Source: Bimastos eiseni
Lineage: Eukaryota; Annelida; Clitellata; Crassiclitellata; Lumbricidae
Assembly: GCA_959347315.1 (NCBI GenBank)
Contig: OY365807.1
Coordinates: 9,143,147 to 9,207,146, forward strand
Reading direction: 5' to 3'
Length of the DNA: 64,000 nt
The position numbers and the translations under genes were made by a program. This document shows, one piece after another, positions 13,300 through 26,100 of this stretch. Below the pieces are notes generated by a model. That model did no database searches, was not told the origin of the DNA, and was given only the letters and a program-made list of their open reading frames with translations. The stretch's first letter is position 1, and every line of letters begins with the position of its first letter.

Positions 13300-13420
13300 T
13301 TACTTTACGTTTTATGCTATAATAGCCCGACAAAATGGCGGTCGAGCACCAGAATTCAAACAATTACGGCGCTGTTTTTCGTCGAATGCTACTCCAGGCA
13401 ATACCGCAGTATAAAAGTCT
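13300..13420. promoter_or_regulatory. Probable promoter region upstream of the HMG-box gene
   Basis: It contains AAAATGGCGGTC (13332-13343), a match to the YY1-type element often found just downstream of animal transcription starts, in a stretch richer in CpG than its surroundings. It is upstream of the minus-strand HMG-box gene. On the plus strand the same ATG opens a 66-residue frame (13335-13535), so a divergent transcript starting here is the alternative. Confidence 0.35.
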
Positions 13421-14164
13421 TAACCTTAAAGCAAAGACTCAACAGCAGATAGATAAAATCATGTTTTTGCACTCTGATTGTGTCATTTTTATTCCTGCAT
13501 ATACGATAACATTCGCTTTGCGCATGCGCATTTAATTAGGTCGATGTTAGTATGTAAGTAAGCGTTGCTAAAGGCGTTACACACAGTGGTGTATTATAGT
13601 TTATTTACTTAAAATATAATGTTTATATGGTGCAGACTTTCAATAACAATGGCCTAATGGAGGTTATCTAAACCCCTAGATTAAAAGGCACTTAGACCGA
13701 GCTACCAAAATTCGCGAAAACTCTATCGGCTACTCAACCTTCATTGTCAATCACCTATAGGCCAACAATCATAAATATATTGCTTGATTTGGCTTATCTA
13801 TCCATCACTCCCTGGACACATCCCTCTCGGAAGTCGAAACAAGTTTTTCCTCTTCAATATAGCTTATACCATGATTCATCTGATCATTCACCTTTCAATT
13901 CTTGGGATAAAAGACATACGCCTTAAAAGCTACTCTGACCTTGGACTTTGACCTCCTTCGGATGTGGTTACAAGAACCGTTCACCTCTTCTGCTGTTCGA
14001 TTTGGAGAAGTGCCGGTAAGCTTGCATTCGGCCAAGAGATGTGCCGCTATGACATAGGCCTACCGTTTCATACCGTTCCACTTCAAGCATAGTTCCCGAC
14101 CATACCGACCCATGCTCGGCCAAAGAGGAAAATCTCTAGAAGTTATAAAATAGTTAGACTGTAC

Positions 14165-14456
14165 CAGAGGTGTAACAAGGTTGTGAAAAGTAAGGGGCAT
14201 CATTTCAAAAATATTGCGCCAAGCGGGAAATTTTTTTTGCCCCCCCCCCCCATTTCTTGAATTTCCCCCCCTCGAAATTTCAAAAATGGGGGCACAAATT
14301 ATTCTAACAAAAGTCATCTTGAAAAGCCGTTGGAGAAACATAAAAAAGAACCGATTTGGGGGCACATGGGGGCACAGAGCACTAAACCTGGGGGCTTTGC
14401 CCCAGTTTTGAAACGGGGGGAGGGCGGTGCCCCTGTCCCCGCTTGTTACACCCCTG
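14165..14456. mobile_element. hAT-like non-autonomous element (292 bp)
   Basis: The ends are inverted repeats (CAGAGGTGTAACAAGG at left; the right end reads CTTGTTACACCCCTG). It is flanked by 8-bp near-identical direct repeats, GACTGTAC (14157-14164) and GACCGTAC (14457-14464), the size made by hAT transposases. The interior has C- and G-homopolymer-rich blocks and no coding capacity. Confidence 0.8.
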
Positions 14457-14789
14457 GACCGTACGGGTCTAGCGAGAGAGCGCGCAGATCAGAAGGAAGG
14501 TAACTGCAAACAGAGGGACCCACAATTGAGAACTATATTCTGTCTGGCGAGTGCAAAGGTGACAGTGCGAGCATAAACTGGAACCACAAAGTCACCTCTA
14601 TCCTCTGGCGGCCGGGATAGATTGTCGACCAGAGCAGAGGCCGAAGTGCCAGACAATGGATGATGTCCTATCAAGATTACTCCAACGTCCTATGATGATT
14701 TATGAATGCAATTATATGCTGCTGGGCGTTGGCCCGGGAGCCAGTGGAGTACATTCGGCATACAAGCCCATACAGAGATATGGTTAAAT

Positions 14790-14895
14790 CGGACTCCTCT
14801 ACTGTTTGGACTTTGACAGTGCCAGTCCTAAGCCTGAAAAAAGGAGGAGGGCAACACCAAATCATCTTCGATATGGAACGGTGTCGTTAAAAAAT
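14790..14895 (+). repeat. LINE 3'-end fragment (GCCAGTCC-AAGCCTG family), copy 1
   Basis: It carries the sequence GTGCCAGTCCTAAGCCTG followed by GGAGGAGGGCAACACC and ending near GTCGTTAAAA. This pattern (GCCAGTCCCAAGCCTGGA-AAG-GAGG-TGCGTC...CGTAAAAC) is typical of the 3' end of RTE-type LINEs. Further copies lie at about 15230-15342 and 54050-54152. Confidence 0.55.
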
Positions 14896-15229
14896 CAACA
14901 TGGTTGAATCTAGAGACACGGCGATTTATAGGTCTACGAGCAGCGGCCGCAGGACCGGCTCCAAGGGTTGCAATCGAATATGTTGTAGCGAACAGTAGAA
15001 ATTGGAACAGTGGGCTACGTACAGTCTAATCGATTAACGATAGCCTAAACTTTAAAGACATGAACCAGCGTATCACCAGAAGATGAGGAGAGCCTAAACT
15101 AGTAGAAGGAATTTTATTCATTTTAAAACTTAAGCTCAAATACTGATAATCATGTACATTTAATTATATAATTTTTTAACATATATATATACATATATAT
15201 GTAAAAATATGTCTGTATATAGCAGATCC

Positions 15230-15342
15230 CAATACTGTACTGGCTCCATCACTGCTTGCACTTTGGCAGAGCCAGTCTCAAGTCTGGATAAAGGAGGAGG
15301 GTTACGCTAATGATCATTGCCATGGCCCAGTGTCGTTAAACT
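15230..15342 (+). repeat. LINE 3'-end fragment, copy 2
   Basis: It contains GAGCCAGTCTCAAGTCTGG, AAAGGAGGAGGGTTACGC and a GTGTCGTTAAAC end, matching copies 1 and 3 in order. It is 5'-truncated like the others. Confidence 0.55.
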
Positions 15343-15549
15343 GAAACTAGTTACTGTACTCACTGATCTGTCAGCCCCTCACCTTGCTGTCCTTCTGTAC
15401 GTCTGTGTCCATGTTCTGTCCTTCCGTCTGTCTACGTCTTGTCCTTCTGTCTGTCCGTGTGCCAGTAGGCCTATCTGTGTTCTTTCTGTCACGGTGGAAT
15501 TGCAATTTAAGATGACGTACGAAAGAAAGTAGCAAACCATCATAATTAT

Positions 15550-15738
15550 CAGGGTCATACCGAGCTATTATTGCGCCCTGTGCCTAGCATCAATCTCGCG
15601 CCCCCACATGTTCAAAGTACTGCATTTTATGGAATAATAAGTTACATATAATAAGTTATATTCCATACCGAAATTTGCGCCCTTTCCATATTTGCGCCCT
15701 GGGCCACGGCCCCGCTGGCTCCCCTTGGCACGGCCCTG
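15550..15738. mobile_element. hAT-like non-autonomous element (189 bp)
   Basis: Short imperfect inverted ends (CAGGGTCATACC at left; GGCACGGCCCTG at right) are flanked by a perfect 8-bp target duplication, ATAATTAT (15542-15549 and 15739-15746). The interior repeats TTGCGCCCTG-like motifs. No coding capacity. Confidence 0.85.
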
Positions 15739-16314
15739 ATAATTATATTCGTTTATTGAGCTAACAATGGGCGAAACGCTGTAGGTCTACAAATAAAAAC
15801 CCGACAGAAGGAAGTGGTGTGATAGAGGGTGAATCTGGGAACGGCATTTAAGTGATCGATTCTCATTGTACACAACGGCTTTAAATAAAGAATCGTCAGC
15901 CTCATTGACAATTAAGTGCTTTATAAATCACAAGTAGAAAGAGAGTTTGAATAAAGCAGTTCTAGGACTGTTCATCATGCGTTTTGTCATAATTTTCGTA
16001 AGACCATTCCTGCAGGCTGGAAAGACATAGGCCTACTTAGCTTTTGCTTTGATTGTTGCACGAGTTGAGAATCGGTAAATGCACCATTAGATTTTAATCT
16101 ATGTAGGCTTATACATTGTGCATGTAGATAGACTCAGAATCACTTTTTAATGATTTGGTTGATTATGTTGGAGAGCATTGATTCATGTTTGGTTGAATTC
16201 CTTTTATAAATCACATAAAATTATGCAGTGTCTTGTATAAACTAAGCTGGCTATGCCTGCAACTGAAAACATGTCCAGCGTCAATCTGACAAATCAATTG
16301 TTATATTTAGTCGG

Positions 16315-16500
16315 AGGCATTCACCCAGCGCAATGGTTGGCCCAAAACTCAGATCAGAGGTATGGCTGAAGCCCTGTCCATGTTACAACACAGCATCTCA
16401 TAGTTAAAATATATCATATATTTTGATATGAAGACAACAGTGAAAGGAGGCTCCTGTACACATTGAAACATTGAGTGCATGCAAGGAAAACAACAACATA
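16315..16500 (+). repeat. Diverged dispersed repeat, copy A
   Basis: It shares, in the same order and orientation, CAATGGTTGGCCC, CTCAGATCAGA, a TATCATAT core, GGAGGCTCCTGTACACATTG and TGAGTGCATGCA with the segment at about 17922-18100. Copy A continues further in an AT-rich core. Family unknown. Confidence 0.6.
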
Positions 16501-16592
16501 TTTCCTTTAGTTACATTTGATCATTATGTCATATACCTTTCTCATATAATATTATAGTACTTATTGCATTGACTATCATGCAGAAATGATGA

Positions 16593-16598
<6 letters not shown>

Positions 16599-16634
<36 letters not shown>

Positions 16635-16665
16635 GTGTATATATATAGGTATGTATATATACAAT
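16599..16665. repeat. (AT)n microsatellite
   Basis: Long alternating AT run with interspersed GTATAT and AGGTATGT units. Confidence 0.85.
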
Positions 16666-17921
16666 CACATATGCTGCTGACATACATTCAAGCACACTTA
16701 ACATAAGATGACAATACATAACAGCATACACACATAACATAACATAACATGTAACAATAGCAGCGCAATGGCTTAGAGTGATTACTAAGAAATATTTGTT
16801 ACAACTGTAACTTTTATGACTAAGTCTTATTTATAACTGTTATTGTTACTATTAGTGTTGTCGAATTCAGATGTTTACAACTGAGATGTTACGAGTTATC
16901 ATTATGATTATTATTATTGCCACTATTTTCAATCATCATAGTTATCATCATTACTATTATTACAGAACTGACATGTATTGCTTAGCTTATGTGCACTTAG
17001 AAATGTGGAGTTTACAATTAAGAAGAAGGTTGACAAATTTCCTACTAACACTATTATCATTATTAGTTTTATTAGCATCAATAATGTCATTAATGCTAAC
17101 AATATTATATATTCATTAATACTATCAGTATTATTTTTACTATTATCTTTACCCTACGATTATTATTAGGTTTTGCATGAGGTATATTTGACTCCTCATT
17201 ACTTAAAATGATAATTACAACTATAATTATTATCACTGTCATTATTAATTATTACTATCAGTATAATTATAAACATAGTAATAGCAACTGCTGAACTCTC
17301 AATATCACTAAATAGCCATCTTCAGACATAGTTTAAAATTGGGATACAAAAAGCTTACCTAAGCCACAAAAGAATAGGCCTACAAAAAGCCTAAATCTAC
17401 ACAAAGTGAAAATTTATGAACAATATCAATTAGCAATCAAATATTCGTTTAGTTGTGTCAAATCAACATAAAATTTTCGCATGACTATTCTGTCCTTTCG
17501 GTTTCTTGCCCATGCATACATTAACATTAATGAAAATCTTCAATTGTATAATGAAAAGTGAATTAAATGAATTGCCAACAAAAACAATCAATTGCTGATG
17601 ACAAACAATCATTCTTCACTTTTAAGTCTCGCGAAACGAAAAGAAATTGAAGAATACAATAGAACCACCTTAGAGTTTGCTTTGTCAAAATGCAAATTCC
17701 AACATAATGACAACGACTTAGATCACAAATTAAACTTAGGACAGCAGTAGCTCAAGAAATTCAGAGCAAAGACCATTAGGGGCAGGGTCATACTGTTTTC
17801 TATGCTTATCTTTCATTTTCAGGTTTTGATTACAATGTCCTTCATTTAGAAATGTTTTTATGGCCTTGTCTTTCACTTCCTTGTCTTCTGGAGGAGCTTT
17901 CACACTCAAAAATTAATAGGA

Positions 17922-18100
17922 GTCACTGCCTCAACACAATGGTTGGCCCCACACTTAGATCAGAAGTACTGTTGGATAACGCAGCTCTGGCTCTACCTTA
18001 TTAACATCTCATCAGTAAAAATATCATATTTGATAAGACGACAACTTTATAAGGAGGCTCCTGTACACATTGAAAAACTGAGTGCATGCAGAGAAAAAAA
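17922..18100 (+). repeat. Diverged dispersed repeat, copy B
   Basis: Direct-oriented relative of the 16.3-kb repeat, with the same block order (AACACAATGGTTGGCCCC, GGAGGCTCCTGTACACATTG, GAGTGCATGCA) and several small indels between blocks. Confidence 0.6.
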
Positions 18101-19167
18101 GCAAGAAATTACCTAAAACTAAAGATGCATTCACCAAGGGCTCCAAAATCTTGGGCCCCAAATGAGCGAAAATATAATAACACACTAAAGTGGAAAATTA
18201 TTTTAAATATAACATATTTTCAATTTTTACAGCCTAGTATTCACATAAAATTATTTTGAGGCAATTTATAATTATTGCTTCGTTCATTTGTACAACAATT
18301 GGCTGGTTAACCATATTGGTAAGAGCATAAGCACTGCAGTGTCTCACATGCCTCTGTGAAAATAAATTCAGATTCCTTCAAAATAGCTTGTATAACTAAT
18401 CATCAATACAGCCAATAATACCCACAAAACGGTTTTCAGTTCACCTTTGTGGTGTTTTGTACATGATAGTCTAAACACTACCAGAGTCTCAAAAATGTCT
18501 GCACTTAGGGTCCCAATTTTTCTGTAAATGCAAAATGAGTTTATGCAAAGAAAAAAGTCAGATACTGCCTCTGAATAAAACACAGAATAGTCGTTCAGTT
18601 AGCATAAATAACTTGCAGAGCAGAATTACTGTGAACAACTAGACTTAAAATGGCTAATTTTGTGTTTGGCCTTACTATCAGATAACTTATCTCGAACGAT
18701 ATCTTGGCGTGCAAGACTGAACTGGTTGTTCCTTGACCGCAGCTCAATTCATCTGAACATCTGCAGGAAAAGGAATCTTGACTTCACAATGTTGGTTGCA
18801 AAAGACATGACGAGATGCCCATAGATGTCAATTTGCATTATATTACAATGCCACATGGCCATCTGTGAAGATGTCAACACGTATCACAATGATGCATTTG
18901 CAGAAAACGATTACATCATCATATATCTCCTTCAGGCTTGAATTAATCCCTCACAATGGAGGGGTCATATAATTATTATTATTATATATGACATATATAT
19001 AAAAATGGACTATAATAATGCAATCACCAATAACACCAATGACACCATCATAGATAGCAATGCCATTGTGACATTCGATGATGCACTCAAGATAATGATG
19101 ACCTCAACACAGAAATGGCTGCAATATAGGTAGCCATAAATTAATAAAGTTAATTGTGGTTCAGCAT

Positions 19168-20184
19168 TCAATTGATGGCCAGCTCTTCTATCTCCTCATC
19201 GGAGAATTCAATTTTCTTGGTGATCGACCTAAAGACTGGACCAATCGTTTGCTTCTCACGGTTCAACTGTGTTGGATGTGGTTTTGCTTTCGTGGTCGAG
19301 CCTCCGAGTTCGAGCAGCACAGGAGAGTCCTTGCGAGCATCGGTCAGAACGTTACTCGCTCGCTTTGGCTCGGTGGCAAAAAGTTCGGCGAACGGGTCAG
19401 ATTTTTCGTTCTTGTTTGCAACGCCTGGCTTGTTGGACGTCCTACTGTCCCTTCTTTTTGTCATTTTCGAATCACTGACCACAAACGATGGTTGGTAACT
19501 GCCAAATGTGGGGCTCTCATCTCCGAAAATGTTCGATTTGCGCTGGCCATGTGCAGGTAAACCTTGGTGGAGATTATTTACAGGTTCGGTGAAGTTGTAT
19601 TCCTTTCGAGTCGACGAGGATGTTCTGTCATGCTTTCCTTCGTCAATCGCTCGCAGTTTAGCGAGAAGATCATCCTTCACAACCCTGTCTTCTTCGTCAT
19701 CCTTCTCGACTTTTTTCACGATTCCAGGATCGTTCTTGTTATTATTTCTTTCATCAAAATGATTCTGTTCCTGATGCTGATGGTATTGCTCCGTCCTCCT
19801 CTTCTGTTCCTGTTCCTTCCTCCTCTTCTGTTCCTGTTCCTTCCTCCTTTCTTCCTCCTCCTGCTCTCTTTGCCTTTCCTCCTCTCTTCTCCGTGCTTCC
19901 TCTCTTCTCCGCTCCTCCTCTTCCTTCTTTGCATCTTCTCTCTCCTTGGCCTCAAGCCAGTTTCGTCGTTCCTGCTGTTTCTCACGATTCCGCTCTTCAC
20001 GCAGCCACGACAGTGGATCTTCATCTCCTATGTCATGCTCTCTTGCTCTGCCTCTTGTAGTGTCTGCTTCCTTGTCCCTGGGGGTGTCTCTTTCCTTGTC
20101 CCTCTTCTCCTCTGCCTTGTAAACAGACGACTGTGACTCTCGGTAACCATATACATCACCATGGCTGAACTGAATTGATGAATC
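19168..20184 (-). CDS. LCA5: LCA5 last coding exon (charged tail)
   Basis: Entered after CCTTTGTTCAG in phase 0; 338 residues and stop TGA at 19168-19170. It contains DPLSWLREERNREKQ, a Glu/Arg/Gln-rich tract with an 8-residue tandem duplication (EQEQKRRK, a 24-bp repeat at about 19801-19850), then DLLAKLRAIDEGK and the acidic C-terminus. The long plus-strand frames here are antisense shadows. Confidence 0.88.
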   Translation of the reverse strand, partial: DSSIQFSHGDVYGYRESQSSVYKAEEKRDKERDTPRDKEADTTRGRAREHDIGDEDPLSWLREERNREKQQERRNWLEAKEREDAKKEEEERRREEARRREEERQREQEEEERRKEQEQKRRKEQEQKRRTEQYHQHQEQNHFDERNNNKNDPGIVKKVEKDDEEDRVVKDDLLAKLRAIDEGKHDRTSSSTRKEYNFTEPVNNLHQGLPAHGQRKSNIFGDESPTFGSYQPSFVVSDSKMTKRRDSRTSNKPGVANKNEKSDPFAELFATEPKRASNVLTDARKDSPVLLELGGSTTKAKPHPTQLNREKQTIGPVFRSITKKIEFSDEEIEELAIN

Positions 20185-23100
20185 CTGAACAAAGGCAAAC
20201 GAGATTAACAGTTCAATACCAACATCAGTGGCACCATGGCAGCGGACAACAATACCCAATAACAATCACATTGACAACAACAGCAACATCAGAAACATTC
20301 CGTCAATCAGGTTCTGAGCTGAATCGAAGCAGAGCAATAAATGGCAATTTGTAGTGGGTGGGGAAAATATGAACCATTCTTGCTAGGGCAGGTATTTTCC
20401 ATTGAAGATAAGTTCCCCAAATGTTCATTTCTCCCCATAAGTCATTCCTTTGCTGGTTCAGGCATTCTTCAACTGCAGATACATTCCCCATAAAAATCTC
20501 ACCTGCCCATAGGTGTAGAGAATGGAAGATTAGGTAGGAAAGGTAATATATGGCACAGGAGTGTAGTAGTTGGAAAAGAGGAAGATAGGGCAAGGTATGG
20601 AAGGAAAAGGGAGGTATTATACCCTTGCTGACCAGGGTGCGATAATGAGCTTGGCATCAGTAGCAAAGGCCTCTGGGCAGGATCAAAAGTATAGTTAGGG
20701 ACAATCGGAGCTAACAGGCAGCATCTCCCAACCTTTCTCAGAGTAAAGCACCCTTACTAGAAGTCAATGAGTCAATGGAAACTGTCTTTAATTTAATCTA
20801 TTTTCTTCCATTAGGTTCTTTGTTTCAATAACGAGCAACTTTCCTTTTTATTCAACCTCAAAAATTTCAACAAATTTAAGAAAATAGTTATACACATAAT
20901 TACATCAGCAGTAATATAATCAATAGTTTTTCAGGTGTTTTAGCCATTCTGCTATCCAGACAAGGTCCCCCCTAAAGCAGGTTCACGGCAAACTTGGGTG
21001 CCGCTGCCCCAGGTTGGGTTGGGAAACACTGCATCGGAATAATGACCTATAGGCAGGAGCAATTTGTATGCGAAAAATGTATCAATATTATATTCAATGG
21101 GATTGTGGGATGAAGTGAGGAAGAATAAGGTGAAGATGAAGAATTTATTCACTCAATATTCATTAAAGAAGGTCTTTAGAAACCACTGATCCTGTGTCAT
21201 CTCTGCATGTCTAATTTATTAGATGGACTTCAGGACAATGAAGGGTAATTCTATTATCTTTATGTTACATGATCTTATGAAGTAATAGATAACAAAAGGC
21301 ATAAAAACCATAGAAATGCTCAGTAATAAATAATCATACATCGCCAGTAATTAGTTCTATTGTGTCACGTTAAACTACTTCCATAACTTATTTACATCAC
21401 TTTGACCTTCTCTTACTTTACATTGCTCTATGAAAGTCCCATTCATTTACCGTACCTAACAGAACCTTACGTTACATACCCTACCATTACCTTACCTTGC
21501 ATTTAACTTTGATTATCTTACCTTCTTTCTTACATTGCTTGCCTTATCCATCTATATCATACCTTATCTAACCGAATCTTATTTTCCCTCCTTCCTGCTC
21601 CCTGATATTCATTCCAAATTCAAACTTTCCTTTCCATCATTCTTCTCCTTGATCACCCCATACCCTACCTTACCTCCCTGTCTCACCTCTGCTACCATAC
21701 TACTCCAGCCATGCCTAACCTCCTGCCCTCCCCACCCAAATTTAATAATACAACTACACGCATTATTTGATAATGCACTCCTTAAAAAAGTTCAGCAGTG
21801 CACATTGAAGTCGCAACCCTTAAGAGTCAAAGGCAGACTGGAAGAGGTAGGTTTTCAATTCAGAGCAAAAGACATTCTCGCTAAGAGAGTTGCAAACATG
21901 AGGACCATACCATTGCATACCCTACCTAACACGGCAATCACTGTCGACGACATATGAATGCTCTTACTTCGTATCTGCGTTCAGACTTCTTCGGACTGTA
22001 GTCCTCTGTTCTTCCTGTCAGATCTCCGCTCCCTCCTACCCTTCGTCGCTCTAGCCTTGCCCTCTCCCGTGGCTTTGATGCCCTTATAAGATCGGACTGT
22101 GAAGACGAGTGCAGTGAACCATCGAGACGATGAGGAGGTCTCATTGTCCGATATGAATAGATATTCTGAAGATTTCGCTCCTTCTCTTTCTCCTGGAAAA
22201 TGAACAGAAACTGTTTATCAAGATTCATTATCATTATCATCATTAGTAAATTAAATTTGCAATGTGGGCGATCATGCTTACCCTTATAGTCTTACGCTGA
22301 ATAAATTGGTGATGTCACCCATTTGTTGTGGTTGACAAAGGGGAGGGGATTGGCCAACACCCTTGTGTAAAGTAAAGAAATGCATTAGAAGGTGAGGAAG
22401 TATAACAAGCCAAATATCTATTACTATTATTATTATTATTATTACTAAAAAAAATTTTTTATGCATGCACGGTCACACTGAAATGTGAATCTGAGGTGCA
22501 AATCTTGAATGAGTCTCGGATCTGAGGCGACGAAATGTAGGGGACAGTTGTAAAATGTAGCACAGGGAAATGCAATATATAATGTGAAGGGATCTTGTGT
22601 AATGCTGCACACACAAATGCATTGCTGGCAATGTAACGTATTATAATATATGCAAATGCAAAGTGGCTTTACGTAATTGTTGCAAAATATTAATGCATTG
22701 CAATGTAATGTAATTTCATGGAATATCAAGCAATACAATATAATGTGATGTAATCTAATGCTTGTACAAATGTAAAGCAATACCAGTCAACATAATAAAA
22801 TGTAAAAAAGTACCATAGAAATTAAAGCAATGCAGGTAATGTAATGTATAGTATAAAATGTTATCTATGGAATATGATGTAATGTATGAAATATGATGTA
22901 TTGTATAGATATAATGTATGGAGTATAATGTAATGCATGGAATATAAATTATATTCCATGCATTGCATTATGCAATATATGGAATATAGTGTAATGTATG
23001 GAGTATAATGTAATGTATGGAATATCATGTAATGTGTGGAATAGAATGTAATGGAATGTGATGCATTGTAGGTACCTTCATGTCTACTTCCAATTTGTCG

Positions 23101-26100
23101 TACTTCTCCTGGAGCTTCTCTATCTGTCGTTCTAGTTCCTGTTCTTTCGTTCGTTCTGTGACCATCTGGTGTTTGTGGTTCTTCGCCAAGTTCTGTACAT
23201 GTCTCTCTAATGTCTGAATGCAACCACAACCATACAGAATGATGACAACACTCAGAGAACATCTTTCTACAGTCTTTAAAAAAAATGGTTATCTGACATT
23301 TATAAAGTGACACTTCATGAAAAAAAATCATTGGTCACACTCAATACAATACACTACAAAACGGTACAGTGTAATGGCAACAGAACAATTCAATAGCAAC
23401 CATACATTACAATAAGATTCAATACTGTAATGTATATCACAACTTAGAGAACTGCGTATAATTTTACTGTAAAATATCTACTGTTGGATGTTTGTTGCAT
23501 GTAAATCATGATAAAGTTCTACCCTGAATGTTGACTTAGCCTTCCACTCACTAGGGGTGACTGTGCAATGACCAGTAGGACAGAAAAAAATGGCCAACTG
23601 CACTAAAAAACAAACTAGGTTTCAAAACCTTGACATGGCATTGAAACGGCTGCAGTGTTACTAGTTGGCCTCTGAAGACTCATAATTTCTTATGATCTCC
23701 ACTGACCGCCAAAAGCCACGAAAAAATTCTCCACGAAAATCATGAATCAAAGCAAACTGCAACAGACCCAGTGGTAAATAAATAATGAATTACAAGCCAG
23801 GTTTCACTTAGAGCCGGCAAGTAGCCAATGCCAACAGGTCAGATGGTGTTGTGCATGTTCCACCACTGCTTCGATCACAGCTGGAGTCTGCTTTGATCAT
23901 GCTCGGTTCAAAAGCAGAAGAAAACTAAACTGCAGAGCAAGTAGCTTTCAGTGCCAACGACTTACTGGTTATTTTTAGACTTTCTCAAAAGGATCACAAT
24001 GCCTTGTCATACGCATTATGAAAACAGCACCATAGAGATGTTATTACATTTGATGGGACATTATGGTCTCCACAGTCCATTTTCATGGAATGTAGAATTA
24101 TTACCAACATAAACATTGCTTCTAATGTCAACTATGCTTCATAATCTTTTTTATAAATTGACATTGCTAAGGTCAAACTGCAATCCATGTACACTGATAA
24201 AAATCAAAAAACTGCTTTTCCACCACTTTCACTCTGTAAATAAAAATAATGCATTGCAAGGCCTGCCTGTCTCTTCCTGCTATTGCTCCATGTAAAACGA
24301 AGTATCAGATATGATACAAAACAACTTTGCTTGACATTACTCTCCTGCCAATATTCCGATATGCAAACACGATTATGGATTATTTAACAGAACATCAAAA
24401 GGTGCCGATCATTATTGAGAGTAAGGGTTAGTTCAAGGTCTAAACATAGTGACAACACAACTGGAGGCTCATACTCTACTCTCCCCTCTGACCAAATAGC
24501 TATCATGCCCCATGGTTAACTACTGTTCCAACAATACCCAGAGCAAGCTCAGAGCAGTAGTGAGACAGGCCTTGTCTAACACCACATAAAAATTAATGTG
24601 CCTGAAACAAATGAGCAAGGTATTAATCAACATATTATCAAATTATCAGCAGACCTACTGGAGATACTTGAGGAATCTTGTATTCATATCACAAGCAAAG
24701 CCAAGACTTTGCACTTGCTTACTTCACAGATGCTTTGTATTCATGTTTTGCATTGAAGGATCAGTTATTCATTAAAGAAGAAAGGTTTTGACAAAAACAT
24801 GTCAGGATTCACTCTGCAGCAACTTATACTCCTCCATGATTCTTCCTAGACCAATTTGTCTTTTGGTCCTCATTTCAGATGAGATTTTTTCTGCCTAATG
24901 AAGATATGTCAGCTAATCTCAGAGGAGATGTCTTCTGATTCAAGAAATGATGGTCTTCCTATTTCTGAATGTCCACTTCTGAATTCAGGAGAATGTTGTT
25001 GCAATCATATTCCATTTATATAGTGCCGCTTCCCAGTCTTATCAAAATGTGTTTTGACGATCAAACGACACCCGTTCTGCCTCCTCTCTTGATCTGGACA
25101 CTCTGCCAGCCTCTGGAAATCGGACTCGAATCTCCAGAAAAAACATCTCACTTGATTCAGTGCTATGAATAAGCTGGTGCCCTGTGCTTACCTTGCGAGT
25201 GGCGCTTTAGAGGTTTATGATTACGATAGGATTCAAATATCAACAGTTTGAGTAGATATTTGAATGCATGTCCTTTGAATTGTCAGTCCAGCTCTCTATC
25301 GCACATTAATGTGGCCTTTAAGTCATAAGTAATAAGACAAGATTGTCTGGTAGTAGGCAACATCGAATGTACTCCAATACCAGACACAGTCTATAATGTC
25401 TGTGAGTGTTATAGCTGCACTATAGTGTCTGATTGTGGTAAACATAAGTGAGAAGAGTGCCACTGGTTGAGAAGTAGAGCACCTCTTAACATTCGCTGTA
25501 CAAGTAGGCCCTACCTAGTTTCTAGAGATAAGGACCTCTCACGAGGCAGGCCAAGCCAACTGTTTCTTCCGGTTGTTGGACGACAGAAGAGCCTCTGCAG
25601 AGGACAATTTGCCAATATAAATCAGGTACAAACACCTGCTCCATCATTAACACTTCAGCACCAAATCATGACTGCATCAATGCATGCATTCACCCATGCA
25701 TGAATATTTATATGCACATATGCATGTGTGTATAATTATATGTATATCTATTCATGCAGGTAGGTATGTAAACATGCATGCATGTATGTAGATATATATA
25801 TACATGTAAACATGTATGCATGTATGTAGATATATATATATGTAAACTTGTATGCATGTATGTAGATATATATATATGTAAACATGTATGCATGTATGTA
25901 GATATATATATATATGTAAACATGTATGCATGCATGTAATAAATGTATGTATAGTTGTATACATACATTTGTATGATAGCAAGCATGTATGAATGCATGT
26001 ATAAATGTATGCATGCATGCATGTATGAATGTATGTATGTATGTATGTATGTGTACATGCATGCATGCATGTATGTATGAATGTATGTTTACATGTATGT

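Noticed and set aside
13335..13535. 66-codon plus frame starting MAVEHQNSNNYG
   Set aside because: The ATG has good context but the frame has no recognisable domain and no convincing donor; kept only as a possible divergent transcript or promoter element.
19154..20136. Plus-strand Leu/Phe/Ser-rich frames of up to 190 codons
   Set aside because: Antisense of the Glu/Arg/Lys-rich last exon of lebercilin.
20303..20593. 96-codon minus frame in the last LCA5 intron
   Set aside because: It looks partly protein-like (Trp-rich), but lies inside an intron, lacks acceptor/donor in phase, and is probably repeat-derived.
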